DNA from: an uncultured Selenomonadaceae bacterium
GTDB lineage: Bacteria; Bacillota; Negativicutes; Selenomonadales; Selenomonadaceae
Assembly: GCA_905236145.1 (NCBI GenBank)
Contig: CAJOOE010000041.1
Span: forward strand, 1 to 12,734
Direction: 5' to 3'
DNA: 12,734 bases
Below the pieces are notes generated by a model. It saw only the letters and a program-made list of their open reading frames with translations, did not search any database and was not told the origin of the DNA. The translations under genes and the position numbers were made by a program. Of the stretch, positions 1 through 5,940 are shown piece by piece. Each line of letters opens with the position of its first letter. Position 1 is the first letter of the stretch.

Positions 1-1
1 C

Positions 2-568
2 CCCGCCGCGACGATTAAAATTGATGACGTTGTTGCGGAATACGTCTTTGTGACTCACGCTCACGGCGATCATTCCGGCGACGCTCCCGCAATTTCCATG
101 CACACCGGTGCGACGCTTGTGGGTATTCCGGAATATATCGACCCGATGGAAGGTGCCATGCAGACGATTGCAATGAATTTGGGCGGAACACTCAAGACGG
201 ATTTCGGTTTTGTGCGAATGGTGCCGGCTCTTCATTCTTCCGGCGCACCCGGCGGAATTGCCTGCGGCTATGTTATCGGCATGGGCGGTAAAGTTGTCTA
301 TTATTCCGGCGACACCGCACTTTTCTCCGATATGAAACTTATAGGAGAACGCGACAAGATCGACTGTGCAATTTTGCCCATCGGCGGGCATTTTACGATG
401 GACTCCGTTGACGCGGCACGGGCTGTGGAATTTATCGGAGCGGAAAACGTCATTCCTTTGCACTATGACACTTGGGACGTTATCCGGCAGGATCCGGAGG
501 AATTTAAAAAACTCGTCAAAGGTGCGAAAGTCCACGTTTTGAAACCGGGCGAAAGTCTTGAATTGTAA
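2..568 (+). CDS. UPF0173-family metal-dependent hydrolase, 5' end beyond window
   Basis: Metallo-beta-lactamase-fold hydrolase of the UPF0173 (YtkL-like) family; the physiological substrate of this family is not established. The frame is open from base 2, so the true start lies upstream; a GTG at base 50 only encodes an internal valine directly before the metal-binding motif. Visible signatures are the HxHxDH motif (HAHGDH, bases 56-73), which supplies metal ligands, a central segment with YYSGDT (bases 299-316), where the aspartate fits the bridging ligand, and the C-terminal LPIGGHFTM and IPLHYDTW motifs, whose histidine fits the last metal ligand. About 188 codons are present. Family members are about 225-230 residues, so roughly 40 N-terminal residues are missing. 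The stop codon TAA is immediately followed by the miaA ATG, which suggests cotranscription and coupled translation. Family assignment is confident; function is not. Confidence 0.88.
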   Translation, partial: PAATIKIDDVVAEYVFVTHAHGDHSGDAPAISMHTGATLVGIPEYIDPMEGAMQTIAMNLGGTLKTDFGFVRMVPALHSSGAPGGIACGYVIGMGGKVVYYSGDTALFSDMKLIGERDKIDCAILPIGGHFTMDSVDAARAVEFIGAENVIPLHYDTWDVIRQDPEEFKKLVKGAKVHVLKPGESLEL

Positions 569-1384
569 ATGAAAAATCCGATTAAAAGTTTTGATGCTCC
601 GCCTTTGAATTTTGACGAAATTGCCGACGCGACAAAAAATTTGCAAGCGGAAAAGTCGGAGCGGGAAAAAGTTGTCGTGATTTTGGGTGCGACTTCTGCC
701 GGAAAAAGTTCTCTGGGCTTGAAACTTGCGGAAAAATTCGACACGGAAATTATTTCTGCGGACTCCGGTGCGGTTTACAAAAATTTCAATATCGGCACCG
801 CGAAACCTTCTCCCGAAGAATTGAAAAGGGTCAGGCATTATTTGATTGACATTTTGGAACCGGAAGAAAAATTCAGCGTCGTCGAATTTGTGAAACTTGC
901 CGGAAATTTGATAACGGAAATAAATTCGCGAAAAAAAATTCCGATAATCGTCGGCGGCACGGGACTTTATATTCAGGCACTTTTGGAAGGCTACGAATTT
1001 TCCGAAGTCGGCGGGGACGGAAAAATTTCAAAGAGTACGGAAAGTTATTTTGCAAAAACCGGAAATTTGAAATATAATGCACTCGTTTTCGGATTGATGC
1101 CGGAACGCGAAGAACTTTACCGGCGAATAAATTTGCGGACGGAAAAAATGTTTGCGGACGGCTTGGTTGATGAAGTGAAAAGTCTGCTTGATTCCGGAGT
1201 TTCGGAAAATTCGCAGGCGATGCTTGCAATCGGCTACAAGGAAACCGTCGAATATTTGAAAGGTGCTGCGACTTTGGGCGAAACGATTTCAAAGGTTGCA
1301 CAGGCGACAAGAAATTTTGCAAAGCGTCAAATGACTTGGTATCGCAGAATGAAATACATAAAATTTTTTGACTCGGGCAGGTAA
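569..1384 (+). CDS. miaA: tRNA dimethylallyltransferase (MiaA), shortened variant
   Basis: Transfers a dimethylallyl group from DMAPP to N6 of A37 in tRNAs that read codons beginning with U; cytoplasmic. Seen: P-loop GATSAGKS (residues 40-47), DSGAVY and NIGTAKP (from residue 65), LIDILEP, VGGTGLYIQALLEG (about 128-141), ELYRRINLR, QAMLAIGYKE (from 216) and AKRQMTWYRR near the C-terminus. The following gene is hfq, and miaA-hfq is a widely conserved pair. Two oddities. The protein has 271 residues against about 300-316 for the family, and the segment between GLYIQALL and the C-terminal half is about 50 residues short, so the LHxxL/DPxxA/HPNDxRR block is absent. It also has about 35 residues before the P-loop strand, where most homologues have only a few. 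Family motif DSxQVY reads DSGAVY here. The ATG directly follows the upstream TAA without a clear ribosome binding site, so coupling is likely; an internal GTG at 677 is a weaker alternative start. Family certain; full activity uncertain. Confidence 0.9.
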   Translation: MKNPIKSFDAPPLNFDEIADATKNLQAEKSEREKVVVILGATSAGKSSLGLKLAEKFDTEIISADSGAVYKNFNIGTAKPSPEELKRVRHYLIDILEPEEKFSVVEFVKLAGNLITEINSRKKIPIIVGGTGLYIQALLEGYEFSEVGGDGKISKSTESYFAKTGNLKYNALVFGLMPEREELYRRINLRTEKMFADGLVDEVKSLLDSGVSENSQAMLAIGYKETVEYLKGAATLGETISKVAQATRNFAKRQMTWYRRMKYIKFFDSGR

Positions 1385-1396
1385 GGTCGGAAAAAT
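1368..1396 (+). promoter_or_regulatory. possible sigma-70-type promoter for hfq
   Basis: TTGACT at 1368-1373, a 17-base spacer and AAAAAT at 1391-1396 form a plausible promoter overlapping the end of miaA. The -35 is good (5 of 6) and the -10 is weak (4 of 6). A TATACAT at 1417-1423 could be another -10 but lacks a visible -35. Tentative. Confidence 0.3.
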
Positions 1397-1401
1397 CCGG
1401 C
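1386..1401 (+). other. small hairpin between miaA and hfq
   Basis: GTCGGA (1386-1391), loop AAAA, TCCGGC (1396-1401) can form a 6-bp stem with one G-U pair, followed by only three T residues. It is too weak in its T-run to be called a terminator. It could be a partial attenuator or processing site before hfq. Its right arm overlaps the CCGGCTTTA element at 1397-1405. Confidence 0.35.
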
Positions 1402-1405
1402 TTTA
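1397..1405 (+). repeat. CCGGCTTTA intergenic element, copy 1 (upstream of hfq)
   Basis: One of six intergenic copies of CCGGCTTT(A/G). It shares a 15-base stretch, GAAAAATCCGGCTTT, with the copy in the DUF4867 promoter at the other end of the window. Function unknown. Confidence 0.5.
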
Positions 1406-1444
1406 AAATAAAAAAATATACATTTAAAAGGAGATGTCCCTGAC

Positions 1445-1711
1445 ATGGCAGACAAGAACTCAATGAAAATTCAAGACAATTTCTTGAATCAGGCACGCAA
1501 GGAAAATGTGCTTGTAACAATTCACCTCGTCAACGGTTTCCAGCTCAAGGGAATGGTTCGCGGTTTCGATCAATTCACGATTATTATTGATTCTATGGGC
1601 AAACAGCAGATGATTTACAAACACGCTGTTTCCACGATCACGCCGGCAAAAAATTTGAATTTGAAGTCGAAAGACGGCGGCGAAGATGCTGAGGCTCCGG
1701 CTGAGGAGTAA
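1445..1711 (+). CDS. hfq: RNA chaperone Hfq
   Basis: Hexameric Sm-like protein that binds U-rich small RNAs and A-rich mRNA sites in the cytoplasm and promotes their pairing or turnover. At 88 residues it has the usual bacterial layout: an N-terminal helix with QDNFLNQARKE (residues 10-20; Q10 corresponds to the proximal-face glutamine), Sm1 strands with NGFQLKGMVRGFDQF (30-44), and the Sm2 motif IYKHAVSTI (57-65) containing the YKH residues of the uridine pocket. A short acidic tail follows (about 74-88), probably disordered. The ATG has an AAAAGGAG ribosome binding site at 1427-1434. It follows miaA by 60 bases and precedes dut by 18 bases. The gap before it holds a possible promoter, a small hairpin and a copy of the intergenic element, so hfq may be regulated separately from miaA. 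Identification is secure. Confidence 0.97.
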   Translation: MADKNSMKIQDNFLNQARKENVLVTIHLVNGFQLKGMVRGFDQFTIIIDSMGKQQMIYKHAVSTITPAKNLNLKSKDGGEDAEAPAEE

Positions 1712-1729
1712 ATTTGAGGAAAAAAAATA

Positions 1730-2161
1730 ATGACAAGAGGCTTTGAGATTTTGGAAGGCTTTGAAGGTCGCGGTATAAATTTGCCGATGCGAAAGACGGC
1801 TCTCAGTGCAGGCTACGATTTGGAGGCGGCGGAGGACGTTTTGATTTCCGGCGGAAAAATCGCACTTGTGCCGACCGGTCTCAAAGCCTTTATGTTGCCC
1901 GATGAAGTTCTGCTCGTTTATCTGCGGTCAAGTCTTGCCGTCAAACATTCGCTGATTTTGGCTAACGGCACGGGTGTGATTGACGCTGACTATCACGATC
2001 ACATAATTTTGCCGGTCACGACTTTGGGCGAAGATTTTTTAATCAAAAAGGGCATGAGAACGGCACAGGGGATTTTTCAAAAATATATGGTAACGGACGG
2101 AGATGAAGTCGGTGTCGGTGAAAAGCGTCGCGGCAGATTCGGTTCGACGGGAGAATTTTAG
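1730..2161 (+). CDS. dut: dUTP diphosphatase (dUTPase)
   Basis: Hydrolyses dUTP to dUMP and pyrophosphate, keeping uracil out of DNA and feeding dTMP synthesis. The homotrimeric dUTPase motifs are all recognisable in the 143-residue product: motif 1 SAGYDLEA (26-33), motif 2 RSSLAVKH (66-73), motif 3 GVIDADY (82-88) with the catalytic-type aspartate, motif 4 RTAQGIFQKY, and the C-terminal motif 5 RRGRFGSTGEF (133-143), which closes over the substrate. Motif 4 reads GMRTAQ rather than the usual GDRIAQ, and the segment after motif 3 is short. AQGIFQKY resembles Bacillota and phage-type enzymes. A GAGGA ribosome binding site at 1716-1720 lies 9 bases before the ATG. The gene sits 18 bases after hfq and one base before rarA, consistent with an operon. 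A dCTP deaminase is less likely, given the motif 5 tail. Confidence 0.93.
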   Translation: MTRGFEILEGFEGRGINLPMRKTALSAGYDLEAAEDVLISGGKIALVPTGLKAFMLPDEVLLVYLRSSLAVKHSLILANGTGVIDADYHDHIILPVTTLGEDFLIKKGMRTAQGIFQKYMVTDGDEVGVGEKRRGRFGSTGEF

Positions 2162-2162
2162 A

Positions 2163-3461
2163 ATGGATTTATTCAGTGCGGCGGAATCCGCAGAATACAA
2201 AAAACATCAACCTTTGGCGGAAAGAATGAGACCGCAGACTTTGGAAGAATTTGTCGGGCAGGAAAAAATCCTTCGCGGCTCTTTGGGAAAAATGATTGCC
2301 TGCGGTCAAATTCCTTCCATGATTTTTTTCGGCCCTCCCGGCACCGGCAAAACTTCTCTCGCTCAAATCATTTCAAACACGATTGACGGGGAATTTGTCC
2401 GGGTTAATGCGGCTCTTTCCGGAATTTCGGAAATGCGTGGAATTGTCAAAGAGGCGGCGGATCGCCGCAGTTTTTATCATCGGCAGACGATTTTGTTTGT
2501 CGATGAAATTCACCGGTTCAACAAGGGACAGCAGGATTTTCTCCTGCCCTACGTCGAGGACGGCAGAATAATTTTAATCGGTGCGACTACCGAAAATCCT
2601 TTTTTTGAAGTCAACGCCGCACTTTTGAGCAGGGTTAAAATTGTCCGGCTGGAAAAATTGACGGTTGCCGACATTCGCAAAATTTTGGACGGCGCGGTAA
2701 ATTCGGAAAAGGGTCTTAAAGGCAAAGATATTAAGATTGACTCCGACGCTCTGGATATAATTGCGGATTTTGCGGACGGCGATGCCCGCCCGGCTTTGAA
2801 TTTACTTGAGCAGGCGGCTTTTGAAAAAAATGTCACGCTTGAAACTCTGCACGAAATGCTCGGCGAAAGAATCAGAAAATACGACAAAAAAGGCGACAAT
2901 CATTACGATACCGCCTCAGCTTTTATAAAAAGTATGCGGGGCAGTGACCCGGATGCGGCGGTTTATTACCTTGCAAAAATGATTGACGGCGGAGAAGATT
3001 TAAATTTTATTTCCCGGCGAATTGTGATTTGTGCGGCGGAAGATGTCGGAAATGCGGATCCGATGGCGTTGGTTGTGGCAAATGCGGCGGCTCAAGCCGC
3101 TCAATTTGTCGGATTTCCGGAGGCAAGAATACTTTTGGCTCAAGCCGTAACTTACATTGCCGGAGCTCCGAAAAGCAACGCCGCTTATTTGGCAGTCGAT
3201 TCCGCTTTATCCGACGTAAAAAATTTGAAAAATGCCGACGAAGTTCCGAAACATTTGCGGGACACGAGTTACAAGGGGGCAAAAGTTTTCGGAAACGGGC
3301 AAGGTTACAAATACCCTCATAATTTTGAAGATCATTTTGTCAGTCAACAATACCTGCCCGATTCCCGGAAAAATGCGAATTATTACAAGCCGACGGAAAT
3401 CGGCAGGGAGAAGGAGATAAAAAATTATTTGCGGGAACATTGGAAAGACAGATTTAAATAA
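2163..3461 (+). CDS. rarA: replication-associated recombination protein A (RarA/MgsA), AAA+ ATPase
   Basis: Clamp-loader-related AAA+ ATPase that acts at stalled replication forks and DNA gaps. The 432-residue product is of normal length. It begins MDLFS with LAERMRPQTLEEFVGQ following, then Walker A GPPGTGKT (57-64), Walker B VDEIHRFNKGQQD (D114, E115), sensor-1 region IGATTENPFFEVN and LLSR. The C-terminal half carries the family-specific segments SAFIKSMRGSDPDAAVYYL, AAEDVGNADP, APKSNAAY, YKGAKVFGNGQGYKYPH and QQYLP. The ATG at 2163 was chosen because GGGAG at 2149-2153 sits 9 bases before it and MDLF matches the usual N-terminus. A longer frame from 2103 would overlap dut by 59 bases. It lies one base after the dut stop and is last in the cluster, followed by an intrinsic terminator. 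Identification is secure. Confidence 0.96.
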   Translation: MDLFSAAESAEYKKHQPLAERMRPQTLEEFVGQEKILRGSLGKMIACGQIPSMIFFGPPGTGKTSLAQIISNTIDGEFVRVNAALSGISEMRGIVKEAADRRSFYHRQTILFVDEIHRFNKGQQDFLLPYVEDGRIILIGATTENPFFEVNAALLSRVKIVRLEKLTVADIRKILDGAVNSEKGLKGKDIKIDSDALDIIADFADGDARPALNLLEQAAFEKNVTLETLHEMLGERIRKYDKKGDNHYDTASAFIKSMRGSDPDAAVYYLAKMIDGGEDLNFISRRIVICAAEDVGNADPMALVVANAAAQAAQFVGFPEARILLAQAVTYIAGAPKSNAAYLAVDSALSDVKNLKNADEVPKHLRDTSYKGAKVFGNGQGYKYPHNFEDHFVSQQYLPDSRKNANYYKPTEIGREKEIKNYLREHWKDRFK

Positions 3462-3462
3462 A

Positions 3463-3494
3463 CCGGCAGCGGTTGTAAGTTGCCGGATTTTTTT
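3463..3494 (+). terminator. intrinsic terminator after rarA
   Basis: CCGGCA (3463-3468) and TGCCGG (3481-3486) form a 6-bp GC-rich stem with a 12-base loop, followed by A and seven Ts (3488-3494). It ends the miaA-hfq-dut-rarA cluster two bases after the rarA stop. Confidence 0.8.
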
Positions 3495-3513
3495 CGGAAA
3501 TGAGGAATTTGTT

Positions 3514-4290
3514 TTGAATCCGTTTTTTATCGGCTTGCAATTTTTGACGAGAATTTCAATTTTTCGGCAAACTGTGTGGACGGAAAAAGATTTCGGCGAG
3601 TCCGTGAAATTTTTTCCGGCTGTCGGGGCAGTCTTGGGAATTTGTTATGCGGGAATTTGCGGAATTTTTATTTTTGCGACGGCAGGAAGTTTTCCGATTT
3701 TTACCGGAGCATTTGCCTTTGCGTTGACTTTGATTTTGACCGGCGGAATACATTTCGACGGCTTGAGCGATTCGGCGGACGGACTTTTTTCCGGACGCGA
3801 CAGGGAAAAGATGCTTGAGATAATGAAAGACAGCCGGGTCGGAGCTTTCGGAGTTGCCGCACTCATAACTTTTTCGGCTTTGGAAATTTCCGCACTCGTC
3901 GAACTTTCAAAAATTTCAATTCCGGATTTCTGCGTTGCAATTTACTGTACGCCGATTATCGGGAGATTTATGATGGTTTGTTTAATCGGCTTTTTCCCTT
4001 ACGCCAGACCTGAGGGAATGGGCAAGGCTTTCGCCGAACACACCGACCGCCGGACAATTTTTTTTGCTTTTGCGGAAATGATTTTGCTTTTACTCCCGCC
4101 GATATTTTTTTCGGAAGAATTTTTAATCCGGATTTTGGCGGCAGTTTTTTTCTCCGCACTTGTAACCCGGCAATTCGGAAAATTTGCGACAAAAAAATTG
4201 GGCGGAGTCACCGGAGATATTTACGGAGCCGGGACAATGCTTTCCGAACTTTTAACCTTGACAATTTTTTTGATTTGCACAAGGTTTTGA
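3514..4290 (+). CDS. cobS: adenosylcobinamide-GDP ribazoletransferase (cobalamin synthase)
   Basis: Inner-membrane enzyme that joins adenosylcobinamide-GDP to alpha-ribazole (phosphate), the final step of the nucleotide-loop assembly pathway of cobalamin. The 258-residue product is very hydrophobic, with several predicted membrane segments. It carries the family hallmark TGGIHFDGLSDSADGL (76-91), followed by RDREKMLEIMKDSRVGAFG, a GRF turn, YARPEGMG, and the C-terminal GGVTGDIYGAG with a following E. The aspartates in HFDGLSDSADG fit the conserved metal/substrate site. The start is TTG at 3514: TGAGGA at 3501-3506 is well spaced and MNPFFIGLQFLTRI matches typical N-termini, whereas the nearby ATG at 3500 runs into a stop. 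No other cobalamin genes (cobU, cobT, cobC) and no cobalamin riboswitch are visible in the 52 bases upstream, so it seems detached from its pathway here. Identification is secure. Confidence 0.95.
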   Translation: MNPFFIGLQFLTRISIFRQTVWTEKDFGESVKFFPAVGAVLGICYAGICGIFIFATAGSFPIFTGAFAFALTLILTGGIHFDGLSDSADGLFSGRDREKMLEIMKDSRVGAFGVAALITFSALEISALVELSKISIPDFCVAIYCTPIIGRFMMVCLIGFFPYARPEGMGKAFAEHTDRRTIFFAFAEMILLLLPPIFFSEEFLIRILAAVFFSALVTRQFGKFATKKLGGVTGDIYGAGTMLSELLTLTIFLICTRF

Positions 4291-4325
4291 AAAAAAAATC
4301 GACTCTGCGGGAGCCGATTTTTTTT
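4291..4325. terminator. bidirectional terminator between cobS and the thioesterase gene
   Basis: A near-perfect inverted repeat: eight As, TCG, one mismatch, CTC, loop TGCGG, GAG, mismatch, CGA, eight Ts. The A-tract and T-tract give an intrinsic terminator on both strands, serving the two convergent genes. It begins right after the cobS stop and overlaps the thioesterase stop codon by two bases. Confidence 0.88.
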
Positions 4326-4734
4326 ATACAAAATTTCCGGTTACAAAAAACAGAGCCAAGACTTTTACATAAATTTTTCCGGAGGCATCGATAATTTCAC
4401 ATTCGCAATTTACCGTTTTCTTGCCGTTGTGCAGAACTCTCGCCCGTGTCATTATTCTTGAGCCTATGGGGACGGCATGCATAAAATCGACGGTCATTGA
4501 AATTGTTACGACTCTTTTGTTTTTTAACATACAAGCCGCACCCATCGCCGTATCCGCCATAGTTGTCAAAACTCCGCCGTGACAAGTTTCGTGCAAATTC
4601 GTATGCCGTTCCTCAACCGTCAACTCCAATCTTATCCCGCCGTCGTCCTCCGGGAAAATTTCCATTCCCAAAGTGTCGGTTATCGTGTTGTCGTGACAGA
4701 ATTTTATCATTTGATCCATCGAAGGCAATTCCAA
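4324..4734 (-). CDS. PaaI-family hotdog-fold thioesterase
   Basis: Probable acyl-CoA thioesterase of the PaaI/YbgC-like hotdog superfamily; the acyl substrate cannot be told from sequence. The 136-residue product has the hotdog signature HGGVLTTMADTAMGAA after the central helix (HETCHGGV in place of the usual NxxGxxHGGV), where the aspartate or a nearby acidic residue serves catalysis in relatives. A strand pattern follows (VTISMTVDFMHAVPIGS, then ARVLHNGKKTVNCECEI). The length fits the family. The start is taken as TTG at 4734 because the complement of 4742-4751 reads GAGGAAGTGA, a good anti-SD match 7 bases away. The first in-frame ATG (4719) is too far from it. The gene is monocistronic, with its own promoter, and converges on cobS across a shared terminator. 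Family confident, specific role unknown. Confidence 0.88.
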   Translation of the reverse strand: MELPSMDQMIKFCHDNTITDTLGMEIFPEDDGGIRLELTVEERHTNLHETCHGGVLTTMADTAMGAACMLKNKRVVTISMTVDFMHAVPIGSRIMTRARVLHNGKKTVNCECEIIDASGKIYVKVLALFFVTGNFV

Positions 4735-4776
4735 AATTTTTTCACTTCCTCAAAAACATCTCAAAAATCTTTTCGC

Positions 4777-4805
4777 ATTATACAAGGTATTTTCGGAAAA
4801 CTCAA
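4777..4805 (-). promoter_or_regulatory. sigma-70-type promoter of the thioesterase gene
   Basis: On the minus strand, TTGAGT (4805-4800), a 17-base spacer and a perfect TATAAT (4782-4777). Transcription would start near 4770 and give a leader of about 35 bases before the TTG start. Confidence 0.75.
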
Positions 4806-4875
4806 CGAGAAAATGCCGGATGACAAATTATTTGCAGGGATATGTTGCAGGAAAAAACAAATTTACGTGCAAAAT

Positions 4876-4884
4876 TAAAGCCGG
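4876..4884 (-). repeat. CCGGCTTTA intergenic element, copy 2 (upstream of galE)
   Basis: The motif reads CCGGCTTTA on the minus strand, 27 bases before the galE ATG, so its orientation is opposite to the gene. I could not find a convincing sigma-70 promoter for galE in 4806-4911; two TTGCAG hexamers (4832, 4845) lack a good -10 at the right distance. Confidence 0.45.
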
Positions 4885-4911
4885 AAAAAAAATTTGAAGG
4901 GAAGTATTGAA

Positions 4912-5904
4912 ATGGCAGTTTTAATTTGCGGGGGAGCCGGTTATATCGGTTCGCACAATGTTTTTGAATTGATAAAAGCCGGCGAAGAAGTCGTAATCGT
5001 CGATAATTTGCAAACGGGACATCGGAAGGCTTTAAATCCTGCGGCGAAATTTTACGAGGGCGACATTCGCGACGCAGAAATTTTGGACAAGATTTTCACC
5101 GAAAACAAAATTGAGGCGGTTATTCATTTCGCGGCAAATTCGCTGGTCGGCGAAAGTGTTCAAGTCCCCTTGAAATATTTCAACAACAATGTTTACGGTA
5201 TGCAGGTCTTGCTTGAATCAATGGTCAAACACGGCACGGATAAAATTGTTTTCAGTTCGACCGCCGCGACTTACGGCGAACCGGAAAAAATTCCGATTGA
5301 GGAGGACGACAAGACTTTTCCTACCAATCCTTACGGCGAATCCAAACTCATAATGGAAAGAATGATGAAATGGGTAAGCCGGGCAAACGGTATTCGCTTT
5401 GTCAGTCTGCGTTATTTCAATGCGGCGGGAGCGATTGAGGACGGAAGTATCGGAGAAGATCACAGCCCGGAAACTCACCTTATCCCGCTTATTTTGCAAG
5501 TGCCGCTCGGCAAAAGAGAATGTATAACCGTTTTCGGCGACGATTATCCCACGCCGGACGGAACTTGTCTGCGTGATTATATCCACGTCATTGACCTTGC
5601 GGCGGCTCATATTGCGGCATTGAATTATTTGAGAAAAGGCGGAGAGTCGAATATTTTCAATTTAGGCAACGGCAAAGGCTTTTCCGTCAAAGAAATGATC
5701 GCGGCGGCGGAAAGAGTTACCGGGCAAAAAATCAAGACGGAAATCGGAAAACGTCGTCCGGGAGATCCGGCTCGACTTGTAGCCTCAAGCGAAAAGGCAA
5801 GAAAAATTTTGAAGTGGACGCCGAAATTTGACGACGTGGAAAAAATTATAGAAACGGCTTGGACTTGGCACAAAAATCATCCGGACGGCTACGCCGACAG
5901 ATAA
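4912..5904 (+). CDS. galE: UDP-glucose 4-epimerase
   Basis: NAD-dependent SDR-superfamily enzyme that interconverts UDP-glucose and UDP-galactose, linking galactose use with the supply of UDP-sugars for surface polysaccharides. Seen: Rossmann motif GGAGYIGSH (7-15), DNLQTGH, the catalytic S/T region SSTAATYGEP (115-124), the active-site YxxxK as YGESK (Y141, K145), YFNAAGA, and the substrate-binding GTCLRDYIHVIDLA; the C-terminal part carries NLGNGKGFSV and RRPGDP. The 330-residue length is typical. The ATG at 4912 is preferred over an in-frame TTG at 4894, because GAAGGGAAG lies at 4896-4904, inside that longer version, and MAVLICGGAGYIGS matches family N-termini. The secretion ATPase gene follows 36 bases later in the same direction and may be cotranscribed. 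Identification is secure at family level; some GalE homologues also accept N-acetylated sugars. Confidence 0.95.
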   Translation: MAVLICGGAGYIGSHNVFELIKAGEEVVIVDNLQTGHRKALNPAAKFYEGDIRDAEILDKIFTENKIEAVIHFAANSLVGESVQVPLKYFNNNVYGMQVLLESMVKHGTDKIVFSSTAATYGEPEKIPIEEDDKTFPTNPYGESKLIMERMMKWVSRANGIRFVSLRYFNAAGAIEDGSIGEDHSPETHLIPLILQVPLGKRECITVFGDDYPTPDGTCLRDYIHVIDLAAAHIAALNYLRKGGESNIFNLGNGKGFSVKEMIAAAERVTGQKIKTEIGKRRPGDPARLVASSEKARKILKWTPKFDDVEKIIETAWTWHKNHPDGYADR

Positions 5905-5940
5905 AAATTTTTCCCCACGCTCATTTGAAAGGTATTTGAA

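Noticed and set aside
873..1520. 215-codon open frame on the minus strand opposite miaA and the start of hfq
   Set aside because: Antisense to two well-identified genes; the translation is low-complexity, rich in F, S and R, with no family motif and no ribosome binding site.
3462..3513. Cobalamin riboswitch upstream of cobS
   Set aside because: Only 52 bases are available, largely taken by the rarA terminator; far too short, and no B12-box-like sequence is seen.
4563..4878. Two overlapping plus-strand frames of 86 and 99 codons spanning the thioesterase start and the galE upstream region
   Set aside because: Antisense to the thioesterase and its strong promoter; no ribosome binding site and no homology recognised.
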